A program made the position numbers and the translations under genes. A stretch of DNA of 64,000 bases from Theropithecus gelada (Eukaryota; Chordata; Mammalia; Primates; Cercopithecidae), in the NCBI RefSeq assembly GCF_003255815.1, contig NC_037674.1:20543537-20607536 (forward strand), written 5' to 3'. The stretch's first letter is position 1. Each line of letters begins with the position of its first letter. A model generated the notes under the pieces. The model did no database searches. It saw nothing but the letters and a program-made list of their open reading frames with translations, and had not been told where the DNA came from. Shown one piece after another: positions 11,640-23,450 of this stretch.

Positions 11640-13145
11640 ATCCATTTTGAGTTAATTTTTGTATATTCTGTAAGTTAAGAGGTAAGTGTTTTTAATTGTT
11701 TAACAATACACTGCTATTCAATTGTTAAAACACTTTTTGTTGAAGAGATTATTCATTCCCCATTTTATTGTCTTGGGACCTTTGTCAAATATCAATTGAT
11801 GGCTGGGTGCAGTGGTTCACACCTATAATCTCAGCACTTTGGGAGGCCAAGGCCAAAGGAGGCCGAGGTGAAAGGATTGTTTGACCTCAGGAGTTTGAGA
11901 CCAGCCCGGGCAACACAGTGAAACCCTGTCTGCACCAAAAATATACAAAATTAGCGGGATGTGGTGGGTGGTACCCGCATCCCAGCTGCTCAGGAGGCTG
12001 AGGTGGGAGGATCCCTTGAGCCAGGGAGTGGTAGGCTGCAGTGAGTCGAGATCACCCCACTGCACTCTGGCCTGGGTGACAGAGTGAGACCCCATCTCAA
12101 AAAAATAAAAAATAAAAATAAAAAAAAATCTGTTGACTATGTATGTGTGAGTCTATTTCTGAACTCTTTTTGTTCCATTGATCTAAATGGTTATCTTTAT
12201 GCCAAAACAACATTGTCTTAGTTTCTGTAGATTTATATTGGTAATCAAATTAGGTAGTAGTATTTCTCCAACTTTATTTTTTATTTTAAAAATTATTTGG
12301 CCTTTTAAAAAATCTCCACATACATTTTAGAATCAGCTTGTCAATTTTTACAAGAAAACTTGCTGAGATTTTGATTGGAATGGCATTGCATGACTAAATC
12401 AATGTGTGGAGGAATTGACATGCAACAATATTGAGTCCGGCAATCCATGCAAATGGCACATCTTTCTATTGACTTGGATCTTCTTTAATTTGATATCTTT
12501 TCCCAAATTTATCCCTAAGTGTTCAATATTTTTATGCTATTATAAATGGCATTTTTAGAGAATTTCCAGTTATCTTTCTGTTCTTGGTTTCTAAGTTAAT
12601 TCTGTTGCTATTAGAAAACATTGTGGAATTTCAATCTTTTATCCAGACTTGTTTTATGACTTGGAATACCGGTTTTCTTGGTAAATGTCCTGAGGGGACT
12701 TGAAAAGCATATGTATTCTGCTGTTGTTGGATGAAATGTCTATAAATGTCAATTAGGTCAAGGTGTTTTATAGTGTTATTCAAGTTTTCTAAATCCTTAC
12801 TGATTTTCTTTCTACTTGATCTATCAGTGATTGAGATGTTGGAAAATCTAATTGAGTTGGTTTTGTATATCTCTCAACTCTTTCAGTTTTTGCTTTCGTG
12901 TATTTTGGAGCTCTGTTGTTAGATGTATACAATTTAAAACTGTCACATTATCTGATGAATTGACGTTATTATTATTTTATTATTATTCTTTCCCTTCACA
13001 TGTAGGGCATTTGTTCATAGGAAGGCCACAAGTTTTTAGTACCTCTCGTCACAAGGATCCGATTCCTGTTGGGTGTGTTGTAAACAGAGTAACCATTCCT
13101 CAGGCCCCCTGCTCTGAGCACATCCCTGACCTCTTTACTATTAAG
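11640..13145 (-). repeat. Old L1 (L1M-type) ORF2 region
   Basis: The reverse complement of L1 ORF2 is recognisable in blocks such as tgttccattgatctaaatgg (near 12170), gcatatgtattctgctgttg (near 12707) and tcaattaggtcaaggtg (near 12750). It is interrupted by an Alu at 11801-12128 and continues beyond the H3-3A retrocopy at 14518-14583. No open frame. Confidence 0.85.
11801..12128 (+). repeat. Alu, with short internal duplication
   Basis: Contains an extra ggccaaaggaggc near 11850, which repeats the adjacent aggccaagg block. Tail is (AAAAT)n at 12099-12128. Inserted in the old L1. Confidence 0.93.
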
Positions 13146-13156
13146 AAATTATCGAG

Positions 13157-13448
13157 GCCAGGCACGGTGGCTCACGCCTGTAATCCCAGCACTTTCAGAG
13201 GCTGAGGCGGGCGGATCACGAGGTCAAAAGATCGAGACCATGCTGGCCAACACGGTGAAACTCTGTCTCTACTACAAAAAAAAATTAGCTGGGCGTGGTG
13301 GTGAGCGCCTGTAGTCCCAGCTACCTGGGAGGCTGAGGCAGGAGAATCGCTTGAACCTGGGAGGCGGAGGCAGAGGTTGCAGTGAGCCGAGATCGCGCCA
13401 CTGCACTCCAGCCTGTGACAGGGCGAGAAATTGTCTCAAAAAAGAAAA
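13157..13448 (+). repeat. Alu at the 5-prime edge of the H3-3A retrocopy
   Basis: A 14-bp target duplication aagaaattatcgag at 13143-13156 and 13449-13462 includes the first bases of the histone retrocopy. The Alu therefore inserted after the retrocopy was already present. Confidence 0.95.
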
Positions 13449-13459
13449 AAGAAATTATC

Positions 13460-14506
13460 GAGTTGTGTTCGCAGTCGCCATCGCCGCCCCGCCACCAACG
13501 CCAAAGCCGCTTCTCCCTCGCCGAGCTCCAGTCGAAGGAGAAGGGGATAAGTAAGGAAATCTCTATACCTTGGCATGTACAAAGCCAACTGCCAGCAAAT
13601 TGGCCAGTGGTAAAGCACCCAGGAAGCAACTGGCTATAAAAGCCGCTCGCAAGACTGCGCCCTCTACTGGAGGGGTGAAGAAACCTCATCGTTATAGGCC
13701 TGTTACTGTGGCACTCCGTGAAATTAGGCGTTATCAGAAGTCCACTGAACTAATTCGCAAACTTTCCTTTCCGCGGCTGGTGAGAGAAATTGCTCAGGAC
13801 TTTAAAACAGATCTGCGCTTCCAGAGCGCAGCTATTGGTGCTTTGCAGGGGGCAAGTGAGGCCTATCTTCTTGGCCTTTTTGAAGACACCAACCTGTGTG
13901 CTATCCATGCCAAACGTGTAACAATTAGGCCAAAAGATATCCAGCTAGCACTCCGCACACGTAGAGAACGTGCTTAAGAATCCACTATGATGGGAAACAT
14001 TTCATTCCAAAAACAAAAAAATCTTCTTCCTGTTATTGGTAGTTCTGAACGTTAGATTTTTTTTTTTTTTTCCCATAAGGTCAAAAGGTACCTAAGTATA
14101 TATGAATTACTAGTGCAAAAATAGGAGACAGAAATCAGGTATTGGGGCAGTTTTTCCATTTTCGCTTGTGTGTGAATTTTTAGTATAAATGAGAGGATGT
14201 AAAGCATGAATGCAAGTTAAAATGTTTCAGTGAACAAGTTTCAGCAGTTCAACTTTATAATAATTGTAAATAAACCTGTTACATTTTTCTGGACAATGCC
14301 AGCATTTGGATTTTTTTAAAACAAGTAAATTTCTTATTGACAGCAAGTAAATAGTGTTGATAGCATTTTTATCATATAGGAGATTCTATCCATTCACTAT
14401 ACTTTTCTGAGTTGTCCTACATGCAAGCACATGTGTTTAATGTTGTCTGTCTTCTGTGCTGTTCCTGTAAGTTTGCTGTTAAAATATGTTAAACTATTTT
14501 AAAAAA
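13460..14506 (+). pseudogene. H3-3A (histone H3.3) processed pseudogene
   Basis: Intronless copy of the H3-3A mRNA, with 5-prime UTR from 13460, an H3.3-like frame at 13570-13977, a long 3-prime UTR typical of H3-3A, and an A-tail from 14501. It is flanked by aagaaattatc target duplications (13449-13459 and 14507-14517), the hallmark of L1-mediated retroposition. The frame is open for 135 codons. It keeps the H3.3 features S31 and the AAIG segment (A87, I89, G90) and all tail lysines (4, 9, 14, 18, 23, 27, 36, 37). However, the initiator ATG is TTG at 13570-13572, an upstream in-frame stop lies at 13552-13554, and no other methionine occurs. I count 17 substitutions (including R2C, R8S, S10L, G44V, M120R) and loss of one of the paired leucines 60/61. 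Protein production is unlikely. It is not the functional H3-5 (H3F3C) retrogene, whose changes differ. Confidence 0.95.
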
Positions 14507-14517
14507 AAGAAATTATC

Positions 14518-14583
14518 ATTTTTATCCCTGCAAATATTTCTTGCTCTGAAATCTACTTTTTGTTTTTCTTTTGTTGTTGTTGG
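14518..14583 (-). repeat. Continuation of the old L1 after the H3-3A retrocopy
   Basis: The block ttgctctgaaatctactttt picks up the L1 ORF2 reverse complement left off near 13145, confirming that the histone retrocopy split the L1. More L1 follows the next Alu to about 15009. Confidence 0.75.
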
Positions 14584-14873
14584 TTTTTTTTGAGACAGAG
14601 TCTCGCCCTGTCACCCAGGCTGGAGCGTAATGGCGCGATCTTGGCTCACTGCAAGCTCCGCCTACCGGGTTCAAGCGATTCTCTTGCTTCAGCCTCCAGA
14701 GTAGCTGGGACTACAGGCTCCCACCACCACGCCCAGCTAATTTTTGTATTTTTAGTAGACACGGAGTTTTGCCACGTTGGCCAGGCTGGTCTTGAACTCC
14801 TGACCTCAGGTGATCCACCTGCCTCTGCCTCCCATAGTGCTAGGATTACAGGCGTGAGCCACCACACTGGGCC
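14584..14873 (-). repeat. Alu, full-length
   Basis: T-run at 14584-14591, head at 14873; inserted within old L1 sequence. Confidence 0.95.
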
Positions 14874-15009
14874 TGTTAAAGTATTTTTCCTTTCCATCTT
14901 ATGGACATGTATGTTGGACTGCTTGCTATTGTCCTGCAGGTTGTTAAGATTTGTTTTTATTTTTATTGTTTTATTTTTTATGTTTTACATTTTTTTTTCT
15001 TTTAAAAAA

Positions 15010-15127
15010 TAAGAGACAAGTTCTCCTATGTAGTCCAGGCTGGTCTCAAATTCCTGGGTTCAAACGACCCGCCCACCTTGGCATCCCAAATTTCTGGGAT
15101 TATAGGCATGAGCCGCTGTGCCCGGCC
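15010..15127 (-). repeat. Alu-related left monomer
   Basis: Single monomer (ggtctcaaattcctggg to gtgcccggcc) with a preceding T/A-rich tail. Confidence 0.8.
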
Positions 15128-15324
15128 AGTTGTTGAGGTTTGATTCATTTTCCTTTTCCTCTCTGTGCTGCATTTTGGATGGTTTATATTGCTGTATCTT
15201 CAAGTTCACAGTTAATCCCACCCAGTCTATTTTTTTGTATCAGATATTATATTTTTAATCTCTAGAAGTTCCATTTATATCTTTTTGTATTGTGTTTCTC
15301 TCCTTATTATGTTTATGTTTTCTT

Positions 15325-15393
15325 CTATATATATATAAAATATATATTTATATACATAAAACTATATATTTTATATATATATATATATATATT
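15325..15393. repeat. (TA)n-rich microsatellite
   Basis: Alternating TA tracts separated by short interruptions; abuts the tail of the following Alu. Confidence 0.9.
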
Positions 15394-15395
15394 TT

Positions 15396-15679
15396 TCTTT
15401 TTGACACAAGGGCTCACTCTGTCACCCAGGCTGGGGTGTAGCGGTGTGTTCAGGGCTCACTACAGCCTCAACCTCCTGGGCTCAAGTGATCCTCCCCACT
15501 CAGTCTCCCAAGTAGCTGGGACTGCAGGCACATGTCACTGTGCCCAGCTAATTTAAAATTTTTTGGTAGAAATGGAGTCTCATTATGTTGCCTAGACTGG
15601 TCTCAAACTCCTGGGCTCAAGCAATCCTCCCACCTTGACCTCCCAAAGTGCTGAGATTACAGGCATGTAATCTCTGGCT
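15396..15679 (-). repeat. Alu (J-like), 5-prime end eroded
   Basis: Diverged dimer with an extended aatttaaaattttttggta linker; the ggccgggc head is replaced after 15665. Confidence 0.9.
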
Positions 15680-15952
15680 GCCTTTTACATTCTTAAGAAT
15701 ATTTATAATATTTATGTTAGTGGTCTTAAGGTTCTTGTCTGCTAATTCCATCTTCCTATAGTTTTTAGATCTATTTATACTGATTGATTTTCCTTTTGGT
15801 TATTGGTTATATTTTTCTACCTCTTTACATATCTGGTAATTATTTTCTTGTATGCCAGACTCCATGAATTTTACATCATTAGGTGTTGATACTGTGGTAT
15901 TTCTTTAGAATGTTGACATTATTGTGGTATGTGGTTAAAATTGCTTGGGGTT

Positions 15953-16246
15953 GCCGGGCGTGGTGGCTCACACCTGTAATCCGAGCACTTTGGGAGGCTG
16001 AGGCAGGTGGATCACTAGGTCAGGAGTTCGAGACCAGCCTGGCCAACATGGTGAAACCCTGTCTCTACTGAAAATACAAAAATTAGCCTGGCATGGTTGT
16101 GCACACCTGTAATCCCAGCTACCAGGGAGGTTGAGGCAGGAGACTCGCTTGAACCCAGAGGCAGAGGTTGCAGTGAGCCAAGATCATGCCACTGCACTCC
16201 AACCTGGGCAACAGAGCGAGACTTCGGCTCAAAAAAAAAAAAAAAA
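15953..16246 (+). repeat. Alu, full-length
   Basis: A16 tail at 16231-16246. Target duplication ttgcttggggtt at 15941-15952 versus ttacttggggtt at 16247-16258. Confidence 0.95.
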
Positions 16247-16860
16247 TTTACTTGGGGTTAGTTTCAAACTTTCAGGGCTTACTAACTAAAGCATGATCCT
16301 CTCGCCAGTAGTAACACAAACTACTCACAGCCCTGTGTGTGAGCTCCAGAAATTGTTTACTTTACTACATTCTAGTGGTCCTTTACCTGGCTTCATCGTG
16401 TTTCACTGGATGCATACATAGGTTACTTCTCAGCCAAAGACTCAAAAAGATTCCTCTGCAGATTTCTGGTGTTCTCTGTCTTTGTAAACTGGGCAATCCC
16501 AGGGCTCACCTCATTTGTTCTCTTTCTCTCAGAGATCATAGTTACATGTTGCCTGTTGTCCAATGTCTGAAAGCCATTGTTTCATATATTTTATCCAGTT
16601 TTCTAATTCTCCATAAAGAGAATTATTATAACAGTCAATTTTTCACAGGTGAAAACGTAAGTCTGTTGACAGATTTTTTCATGACTTCTTCAATTTGATT
16701 AACAGTAACAGGATTTGGGGGACTTCCAATTTCTTCTTGAGCCAGATGTAGTAAGATATTTTCCTAGAAATTGGTCTTTTTCTTCAAGTTTTTAAATGCT
16801 GTTGATAGAATTATCTTATTAACTTTTAAATCTCTCTCTTATTTATAGCTGTGCCCCTAG

Positions 16861-17473
16861 TTTCGTCCATATCTGCTGAAGTGTATATATCTGTCCACTG
16901 CTACCGGGGGGAAAATAATAATACTCTGCCTCTCTTCCATTCTCCAAATCCCACAGAAGTACCTCTCATTTATGGCATCTAACGTGGAAAATGGTAGCAA
17001 AAGATTCTAAGAAATGCTCCAGACTTCCGAACTCTTGGGGGATCACAGAAGAGAGATCCTGCGTTGCTAGTGGATAGTCTGGTGCAGTTCACTGCTTCAG
17101 GTGCTCAGCATCCATACGTAGCCTTTTACCCACATTAATTTTCAAACAATGAGAATGACAACATAATGCTTTCACCTCAGTTCTGTGACTATCTCTCTTG
17201 CAAATGAAGATGCCCTCACTATCTTCCTTGGAAGGAGATACCCAAAGTCTTATCAGTCATTTGTCTTCTCTTTATGATGGTCCTTCTTTTTCCTTTTCAG
17301 TCACAATCTTCCTTTGGTATCCTGTAACCTAAAAACTAAGTTATGAGGTTAGCTACCATCAACTCACCCTGAATGAAAGAGTAGAGGACAGAGGAGAAGA
17401 AAGTCTGTATATTAGTTGTACATCTATAAAACAAACCAGGGAAAAATATGTTTAGCTATTAAAATCTCTCATT
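16861..17473. other. Unassigned intergenic sequence
   Basis: Nothing recognised. Confidence 0.35.
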
Positions 17474-17777
17474 TTTTATTTTTTATTTTTTTGAGATGGA
17501 CTCCTACTCTTGTCACCCAGACTGGAATGCAATGGCACAATCTCAGCTCAGCTCACTGCAACCTCTGCCTCCCGGGTTCAAGCAATTCTCCTGCCTCAGC
17601 CTCCCAAGTAGCTGGGATTACAGGTGCCCGCCACTACACCTGGCTGATTTTTGTATTTTTAGTAGAGACGGGGTTTGCCATGTTGGCCAGGGTGGTCTCG
17701 AACTCCTGACCTCGTGATCCGCCCACCTTGGCCTCCTAAAGTGCTGCAATTATAGGTATGAGCCACTGTGACTGGCC
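17474..17777 (-). repeat. Alu, full-length
   Basis: Target duplication aaaatctctcatt at 17461-17473 versus aaaatctcatt from 17778. Confidence 0.95.
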
Positions 17778-18024
17778 AAAATCTCATTTCTTAATTGGTG
17801 ATGAGGCAGTAGTTGGTGTTGATAATTTCCTTCTTCCCCTATCCATTTCACATTCCCTATTCCCTCAGTCAGCCCTTCAACTACTCACAGCTCTTTACCT
17901 TATAGCATGACTTACACCTTCACTGTTAAGTTTGTGAACTATTAATGGTTCTGATTGAACTGTGTTGCTATAGTCTTCCTTTACTTTTTGATGTGGGACA
18001 TTGAAGTGTTAAGAGGCATCATAT

Positions 18025-18335
18025 CGAGGATGAGTGTTAAGCCCACCGAGGAATTGCTGCCTCCTTCCTCCATTAGGGGGCGATGTAATCAATCTGCCAT
18101 CAGGTGACTGTCTGGTGCTGCTGAGAAATGCTGCCATACTGGGGACTCATCGTTGAGCTTTGCTATTGGTAGATTCAGCAATCACCAGTGGGAGTAGCCA
18201 GGTTAGCCTTGGTGAGAAATCCCTATGGCAGAGCCCATGCATAACTTCTAACTCTGCTACCATGGCCACGTTATTCATGAGTCCGTTGAGCAAGCCCTGG
18301 GGTAGCTGGGGAAATAGACTGAAAGGCATTTAACT
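18025..18335 (-). repeat. ERVL (class III) pol fragment
   Basis: Read on the minus strand, this resembles the integrase region of ERVL elements, including a gccatgcataacttctaact block (18233-18252 on plus) and the gatgtaatcaatctgccatc block near 18082. Scattered stops and indels leave only a 60-codon remnant. No LTR was identified beside it. Confidence 0.6.
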
Positions 18336-19181
18336 TCCTGCCAGTGCTTCCCATTGGCTAAACCCAATCAGAAGCCAGAGGGCAAGACAGCCTAGTGACA
18401 CAGTCCACACAGGTCAGAGCAAGATGGAGAAGAAGGGAGAAGGGATCTGGAGAAAGAAACAAAAGTTACACAGTGTACTCTCTGTTGTGGTGCCTCAAGT
18501 AAGATTTCTGCTCACTAGACTGTTTATTCAATTAAGACTTTGTAGATGCTCATTGTTTCAATTCTGGGGAGACCATAAGCAATTAGCCAATGATAAGGAT
18601 GCCTGCAGCTCAAACCACTAACTACCACACAGGCCTTGTGTCCCATTTCCATAACCGTAACCACACTGTCTGGCATTTATACACTGCCATGAGCCTGTGC
18701 CACTGTGAGATCCCATTATTCCCACTGAGATCAAGGAGCCTAGATGAATGTCTGGCACACAGTGTCTGCTCAATAAATACTTGTTTATTGCATAAACACC
18801 TTGTGAAGTAGGTTTTGTTATCTGCTTTCTGTGTATTTTGTTGCAGTCAGCTGCCTAACCTTTCTGGCTCTCTTTTATCAGTTTCTCTCTTTCAGATCTC
18901 AGCTTGATTCCCTAAAGCTTAATACCACAGTCAAATCTATTACTTCCAAGCTCAGAAAGCGTAGTTGTTGGATGGGCTAAGCATCAACTCATGGAAACAG
19001 CAGCATCTGCAATGTTCTTCATTGCCTTCATTTCAGAAGTTGTGTTCTTAACAGCAAGGAGTGTGAATGCCTTTTACATCTTCGACAAGATCAGGACTCA
19101 GAGCATGTGAAATGGAGGCCGGGAAACACAAGACTGAGGGAGTCCAGAGATTTGGGCTCTAACCTGGTTCTACCTTTTGTG
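18336..19181. other. Unassigned sequence with a MIR/L2-like end
   Basis: 18336-18460 resembles a common interspersed repeat that I cannot name. About 18740-18800 ends in tgctcaataaatacttgttt, typical of MIR or L2 ends. Confidence 0.4.
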
Positions 19182-19645
19182 CATTGTGTTAGTTTCCTGG
19201 GGTGGCTGTAACAAATTACCATAAACATGTAGCTTAAAACAAAAGAAATTTGTTCTCTCATCATTCTGGAAGCTAGAAGTCTGATATCAAGGTGCTGGGA
19301 GAATCTCATACCCTCCAAAGGTTCCCTCCTTTTTGCCTCTTTCAGCTTCTGGTGGCTCCAGGCATTCCTTGCCTTGTGGCTTACCTAATTCCATCTCTAC
19401 TTCCATCTTCACATCACTTTTTTCTCTTCTGTGTCTCTGTGTTCAATATCCCTCTGCCTTTCTCTTACAAGGACACCTGCCATTGGATGTAGAGTTTGCC
19501 CTAAGTCCAGGATAATCCTATCATGAGACCCTTAGCTTAATCATATCTGCTAAGACCCTTTTTCCAAATAAGATAATGTTTAAGGTTCCAGGGATTAGAA
19601 CTTGGACATTTCTTTTAGGGGGTCATTATTCAACCCACTACAGGC
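19182..19645 (-). repeat. MLT1-type MaLR solitary LTR
   Basis: Recognisable from ttagtttcctggggtggctg at the left to gggggtcattattcaaccca at the right, the reverse complement of an MLT1 LTR. No paired LTR or interior is visible. Confidence 0.8.
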
Positions 19646-19649
19646 ATAT

Positions 19650-19740
19650 CAAATCACATCCTTCTCTGGGCCTCAGTTTCCCCATTTGTAAAATAAAGGG
19701 GTTGGATTGGATGAATCCCTAAACATGTTATAGTTCTCTT
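19650..19740 (+). repeat. MIR fragment
   Basis: The gcctcagtttccccatttgt block and downstream purine-rich part of the MIR core. Confidence 0.75.
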
Positions 19741-21521
19741 AATCTTTATTTCATGTAATCAAGGTTATATAAGTAATGTTACCCTAAACAGTGTGGTTAC
19801 AGGAGACAACAAACAATTGACCACCGAAAAATTCTTCACAGCATAGCACCACAACATAGGCAAGAGGTCCTACTTTTGTGTTGTGTTTGTAAACCTGGCC
19901 CCAGCCTTGGCTCCATGCTCAAGAAGGTGAAATTGGCTCTAACTATCAAGCGTCTCATCTCTGCTTCAACAGCTCACACCCACATGCCCAAAAAGAAGTA
20001 GGGATTTCTGATTCCTTAACAGAGGCTTCTGCAATCTCTGTCCTTGCACATATTGCCAGTGTCATCTTCTATTACCTTTAGCTTGCTGCCCTGTGGCTCA
20101 GAAAGCCACAGGGCAGATTTCATGACTCTTAGAAAAGAAAAAAAATGTATTGAAGTGCTTTATTTAAATATAAACCACAATCATAAATTATTCAGATATA
20201 TATGAATAGCTATTTTTGGCAAAGGAAACCCCAGCAAATTTCAGTGGGCTCTAAAGAAAAAGCCATTGAGACTACGCTGAGTGATTTGGGGGCCTGCCTT
20301 CCTGGAAATCACCAAGGTGATAAAGGTGGAGCCACTAGACAACAGAGCCATCTTGTAATTCTACAGAACAGATGGTGACCCTAAAACATTTCCAAACGCT
20401 CAACATTTTAATGAGGCAGTAGGTTAAGATTGAACAATACCCCAAACACAAATCTGATAGCACTTCATAACAATTTCCAAGAAAGACCCTTTTGTTTCCA
20501 GTGGTGTCTCTCTAGCGCCCTCTCCTAAGCAGCTGGTTATATACCAGTTTGGAAAGGGCAGTAATCTTTGTGATTAATGTCCAGCATCGTGGCTACCCCA
20601 AGGCACGACACTGATATAAGCACAGCTGTCAATCAACAGAGTTCTCCAGCCTCTTTTGTCTGCTCACTCCCCCCTACCCCCATCCTCTTGTGCCCAATCA
20701 TTTCTAATAGGGCATCCTCCTGTGACCACTTCTTTCTACAACTCTCCCCGCCCTGGCCACAGCTCACACATACAGAACTAATTAGGTGTCATATCCCTGG
20801 GGCCTTACTCCTTAAATTCCAAGATAACCAGTTAATAATTTAAGGTTTTATCTTAACTGCTTTACAATCATTTATTAACCTTTGCCAAGACTTGTGCTGT
20901 ACCAGCATCAAGTACTTTATTGTTGTTTTCTATCTTCTGGAAGATACGAAAAGAAAAAACTGTCAAGTCAGTCATTCTGGTTTGTTGATCTCAGCTTCAC
21001 AGTCTATGGGTAGAGGTCAACTCTGGTCCCTAAACTTTCCTACCCAGGGTTTGTGAATCTTCTTTCCCCTCATTAAATATAATCTCTTTATCTAAATCTC
21101 CTCAGAGGGAGCCAGCTAACCTGCTAATTTGTAGAAGGCTGTTAAAAAATATCCTTCCACCCCAAAATAACATGATCATTTTAATGGAGCTCCCTCAAGC
21201 TAACCTCCTTTATGATGAGAGCCTGAGGCCAAGACAGGTCACAAAAGAAGATTCTCTGCTACTTCCAAGGCCCCAAGGTGTATCTGGATCTTCCAAGTAT
21301 TCTTGTCTCACAGAATCTGTCTCATTTGTGATATAATATCCAAATCATGGCAAAGGAGCAATGGCATACGGGAGAAAGCAGTGTTGTGTCCATTTGTGTA
21401 GAATAAAAGATATACGACAGAAAGGAATCTGGTGTGAGTAGGAGTGGGCCTAGACGGTGTGTCCGTTCAGTTGAACCCTCCAAATATAAATGTTGAGGCA
21501 TTAGAGAGTAGGCAGACGACT
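19741..21521. other. Long unassigned intergenic block
   Basis: About 1.8 kb with no repeat family that I recognise and no exon-like segment with splice sites. It contains the hairpin at 20086-20116. Confidence 0.4.
20086..20116. repeat. Perfect 13-bp inverted repeat, 5-nt loop
   Basis: ctgccctgtggct at 20086-20098 is exactly complementary to agccacagggcag at 20104-20116, with loop cagaa. Confidence 0.95.
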
Positions 21522-21894
21522 TAGTCCACTTGGGCTGCCGTAGCAAGCTACTACAGACTGGGTGAGTTAAATAACAGACATGTGTCTTCTCACAGTTTCG
21601 GAGGCTGGAAGTCCAAGAGAAAGGGGCCAGCCAATTCACTTTCTGGGGAGGGCTCTCATCTTGGCTTGCAGACTCTGTCACCTTCTCCCAGTGTCCTCAA
21701 AGGGCAGAGGGCGCTAGAGTGAGCAAGCTCTCTGGTGTTTCTTCTTATAAGGAGACTAATCCTATCTGATTAGGGTTCTACCTATGACCTCATGTAACAT
21801 TAATTACTTTCTTAGTCCAAATAAAGTCACATGGGGGTAGGACTTCAACATATCAATTTTTGGGGGGAAAGGGACACATATCAGTCCATAGCAG
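21522..21894 (-). repeat. MLT1-type MaLR solitary LTR
   Basis: From gtccacttgggctgccgtag to agtccatagcag, reverse complement of an MLT1 LTR. It belongs to a different subgroup from the copy at 19182. Confidence 0.8.
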
Positions 21895-22032
21895 CAGGGA
21901 AGGCTTAATCTAGACCTCTTGCTCTGTGGCCCAGAAGGGTGCGTCATACGTTCCAACTGGCGGAGCCAGTAATCTACTGTTCTGGGACCTGGGTTGGAGG
22001 TTTATAAGTGAGGCTTATAAGTCACTGCTAGG

Positions 22033-22328
22033 GGCCGGGCACGGTGGCTCACGCCTGTAATCCCAGCACTTTGGGAGGCTGAGGCGGGCTGATCATGAGG
22101 TCAAGAGTTTGAGACCATCCTGACCAACATGTTGAAACCCTGTCTCTACTAAAAATACAAAAATTAGCCGGGTGTGGTGGTGTGTGCCTGTAATCCCAGC
22201 TACTCAGGAGGCTGAGGCAGGAGAATCGCTTGAAACTGGAAGGTGGAGGTTGCAGTGAGCCAAGATTGCGCCACTGCACTCCAGCCTGGGCGACAGAGCA
22301 AGACTCCATTTCCAAAAAAATAAAAAAA
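22033..22328 (+). repeat. Alu, full-length
   Basis: Target duplication tcactgctagg at 22022-22032 versus tcactggtagg at 22329-22339. Confidence 0.95.
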
Positions 22329-22641
22329 TCACTGGTAGGAGCGGAGAGGGAGCCCCTGGGAAAATGGTATAGATGGTATAGTGTTTAGTGTTAGCATCAC
22401 ACATTCTGTAGCTTAGGGGCCATGCAGATGTCGATGAAAAGAGTCAATATGAATGACCATGGCCCATTACACAGCCCTCAGGAGGTCCTAAGAACATGTG
22501 CCCAAGGTGGTCGGTACAGGTTGGTTTTATATATTTTAGGGAGGCATGAGACATCAGTCAGATACATTTCAGAATACGGTGGTTTGGTTCAGAAAGGCCT
22601 GACAACTCAAGGGGGTGGCTTCCAGGCAATAGGTAAATTTT

Positions 22642-22915
22642 TTTTTTTTTTTTTTGAGATGGAGTCTCTCTCTGTCGCCCAGGCTGGAGTGCAGTGGCGC
22701 GATCTGGGCTCACTGCAAGCTCCACCTCCTGGGTTTACGCCATTCTCCTGCCTCAGCCTCCCGAGTAGCTGGGACTGGCTAGTTTTTTGTATTTTTTAGT
22801 AGAGACGGGGTTTCACCGTGTTAGCCAGGATGGTCTTGATCTCCTGACCTCACGATCCGCCCATCTCGGCCTCCCAAAGTGCTGGGATTACAGGCTTGAG
22901 CCACCGCACCCGACT
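22642..22915 (-). repeat. Young Alu (AluYR-like) with about 30-bp internal deletion
   Basis: A perfect 15-bp target duplication gcaataggtaaattt at 22627-22641 and 22916-22930 marks recent insertion. The head reads, on the element strand, ctcaagcctg, which I recall as an Old World monkey AluYR-type base. A deletion joins gggact to ggctag near 22775. Confidence 0.93.
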
Positions 22916-22930
22916 GCAATAGGTAAATTT

Positions 22931-23450
22931 AAACATTTTCTGGTTGATAATTCATTGAGTTTATCTGAAGACCTGGGATCAATGGAAAGGAATGTTGAGG
23001 TTAAGATAAAGAATTGTGGAGACCAAGTTTTATTGTGCAGAAGAATATGTTAGATAGCAGACTTCAGACAGAGAGAGAGAACCTTCTAAAATGTTTCTTA
23101 TCAGACCTAAAAGGGCACCTGGCTCTTAGCTGATTGTCTTCTGGCTCTGGAAAGAAAGGAAGGAAAACAAAGGGGAAAAGGGATTCTCTATAGGATGTGG
23201 ACTCTTCCCCCAAGAGACTTTGTGGGGCAATTTCAAGGTATGGCAAGGAAATATATTTTGAGGTTAAATATCTTTTCCTTGTTTCATAATGTTATGCCAG
23301 AGTCAGACTGAAAAGTAAGTCACAATATATAGGGTCAAATAAAACCCATCTGATGATATTTTATGGTTTGTAGGGTATGACTCCCTAGACCCCTTAGGTG
23401 GGAATTTGGGCAAGATAAAAAATCAGAGCTTAGTCCTCACAGGCCTGAAT
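22931..23450. other. Unassigned intergenic sequence
   Basis: Nothing recognised. Confidence 0.35.

Larger units (their letters stand above)
15128..16860 (-). repeat. Old L1M-type sequence, fragmented
   Basis: Segments between Alus read as reverse-complement L1: attgattttccttttggtta (near 15785), gtccaatgtctgaaagccat (near 16559) and ttttcctagaaattggtctt (near 16759). No coding potential. Precise L1 subfamily and breakpoints are uncertain. Confidence 0.6.

Noticed and set aside
13570..13977. Identification as the functional primate H3.5 (H3F3C) retrogene
   Set aside because: Residue changes do not match H3.5, and the start codon is TTG.
15325..15393. AT-rich tract considered as a replication or matrix-attachment element
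   Set aside because: A simple (TA)n microsatellite at an Alu tail is sufficient explanation.
16339..16698. 119-codon plus frame
   Set aside because: It lies in degraded L1-like DNA and does not match an L1 reading frame.
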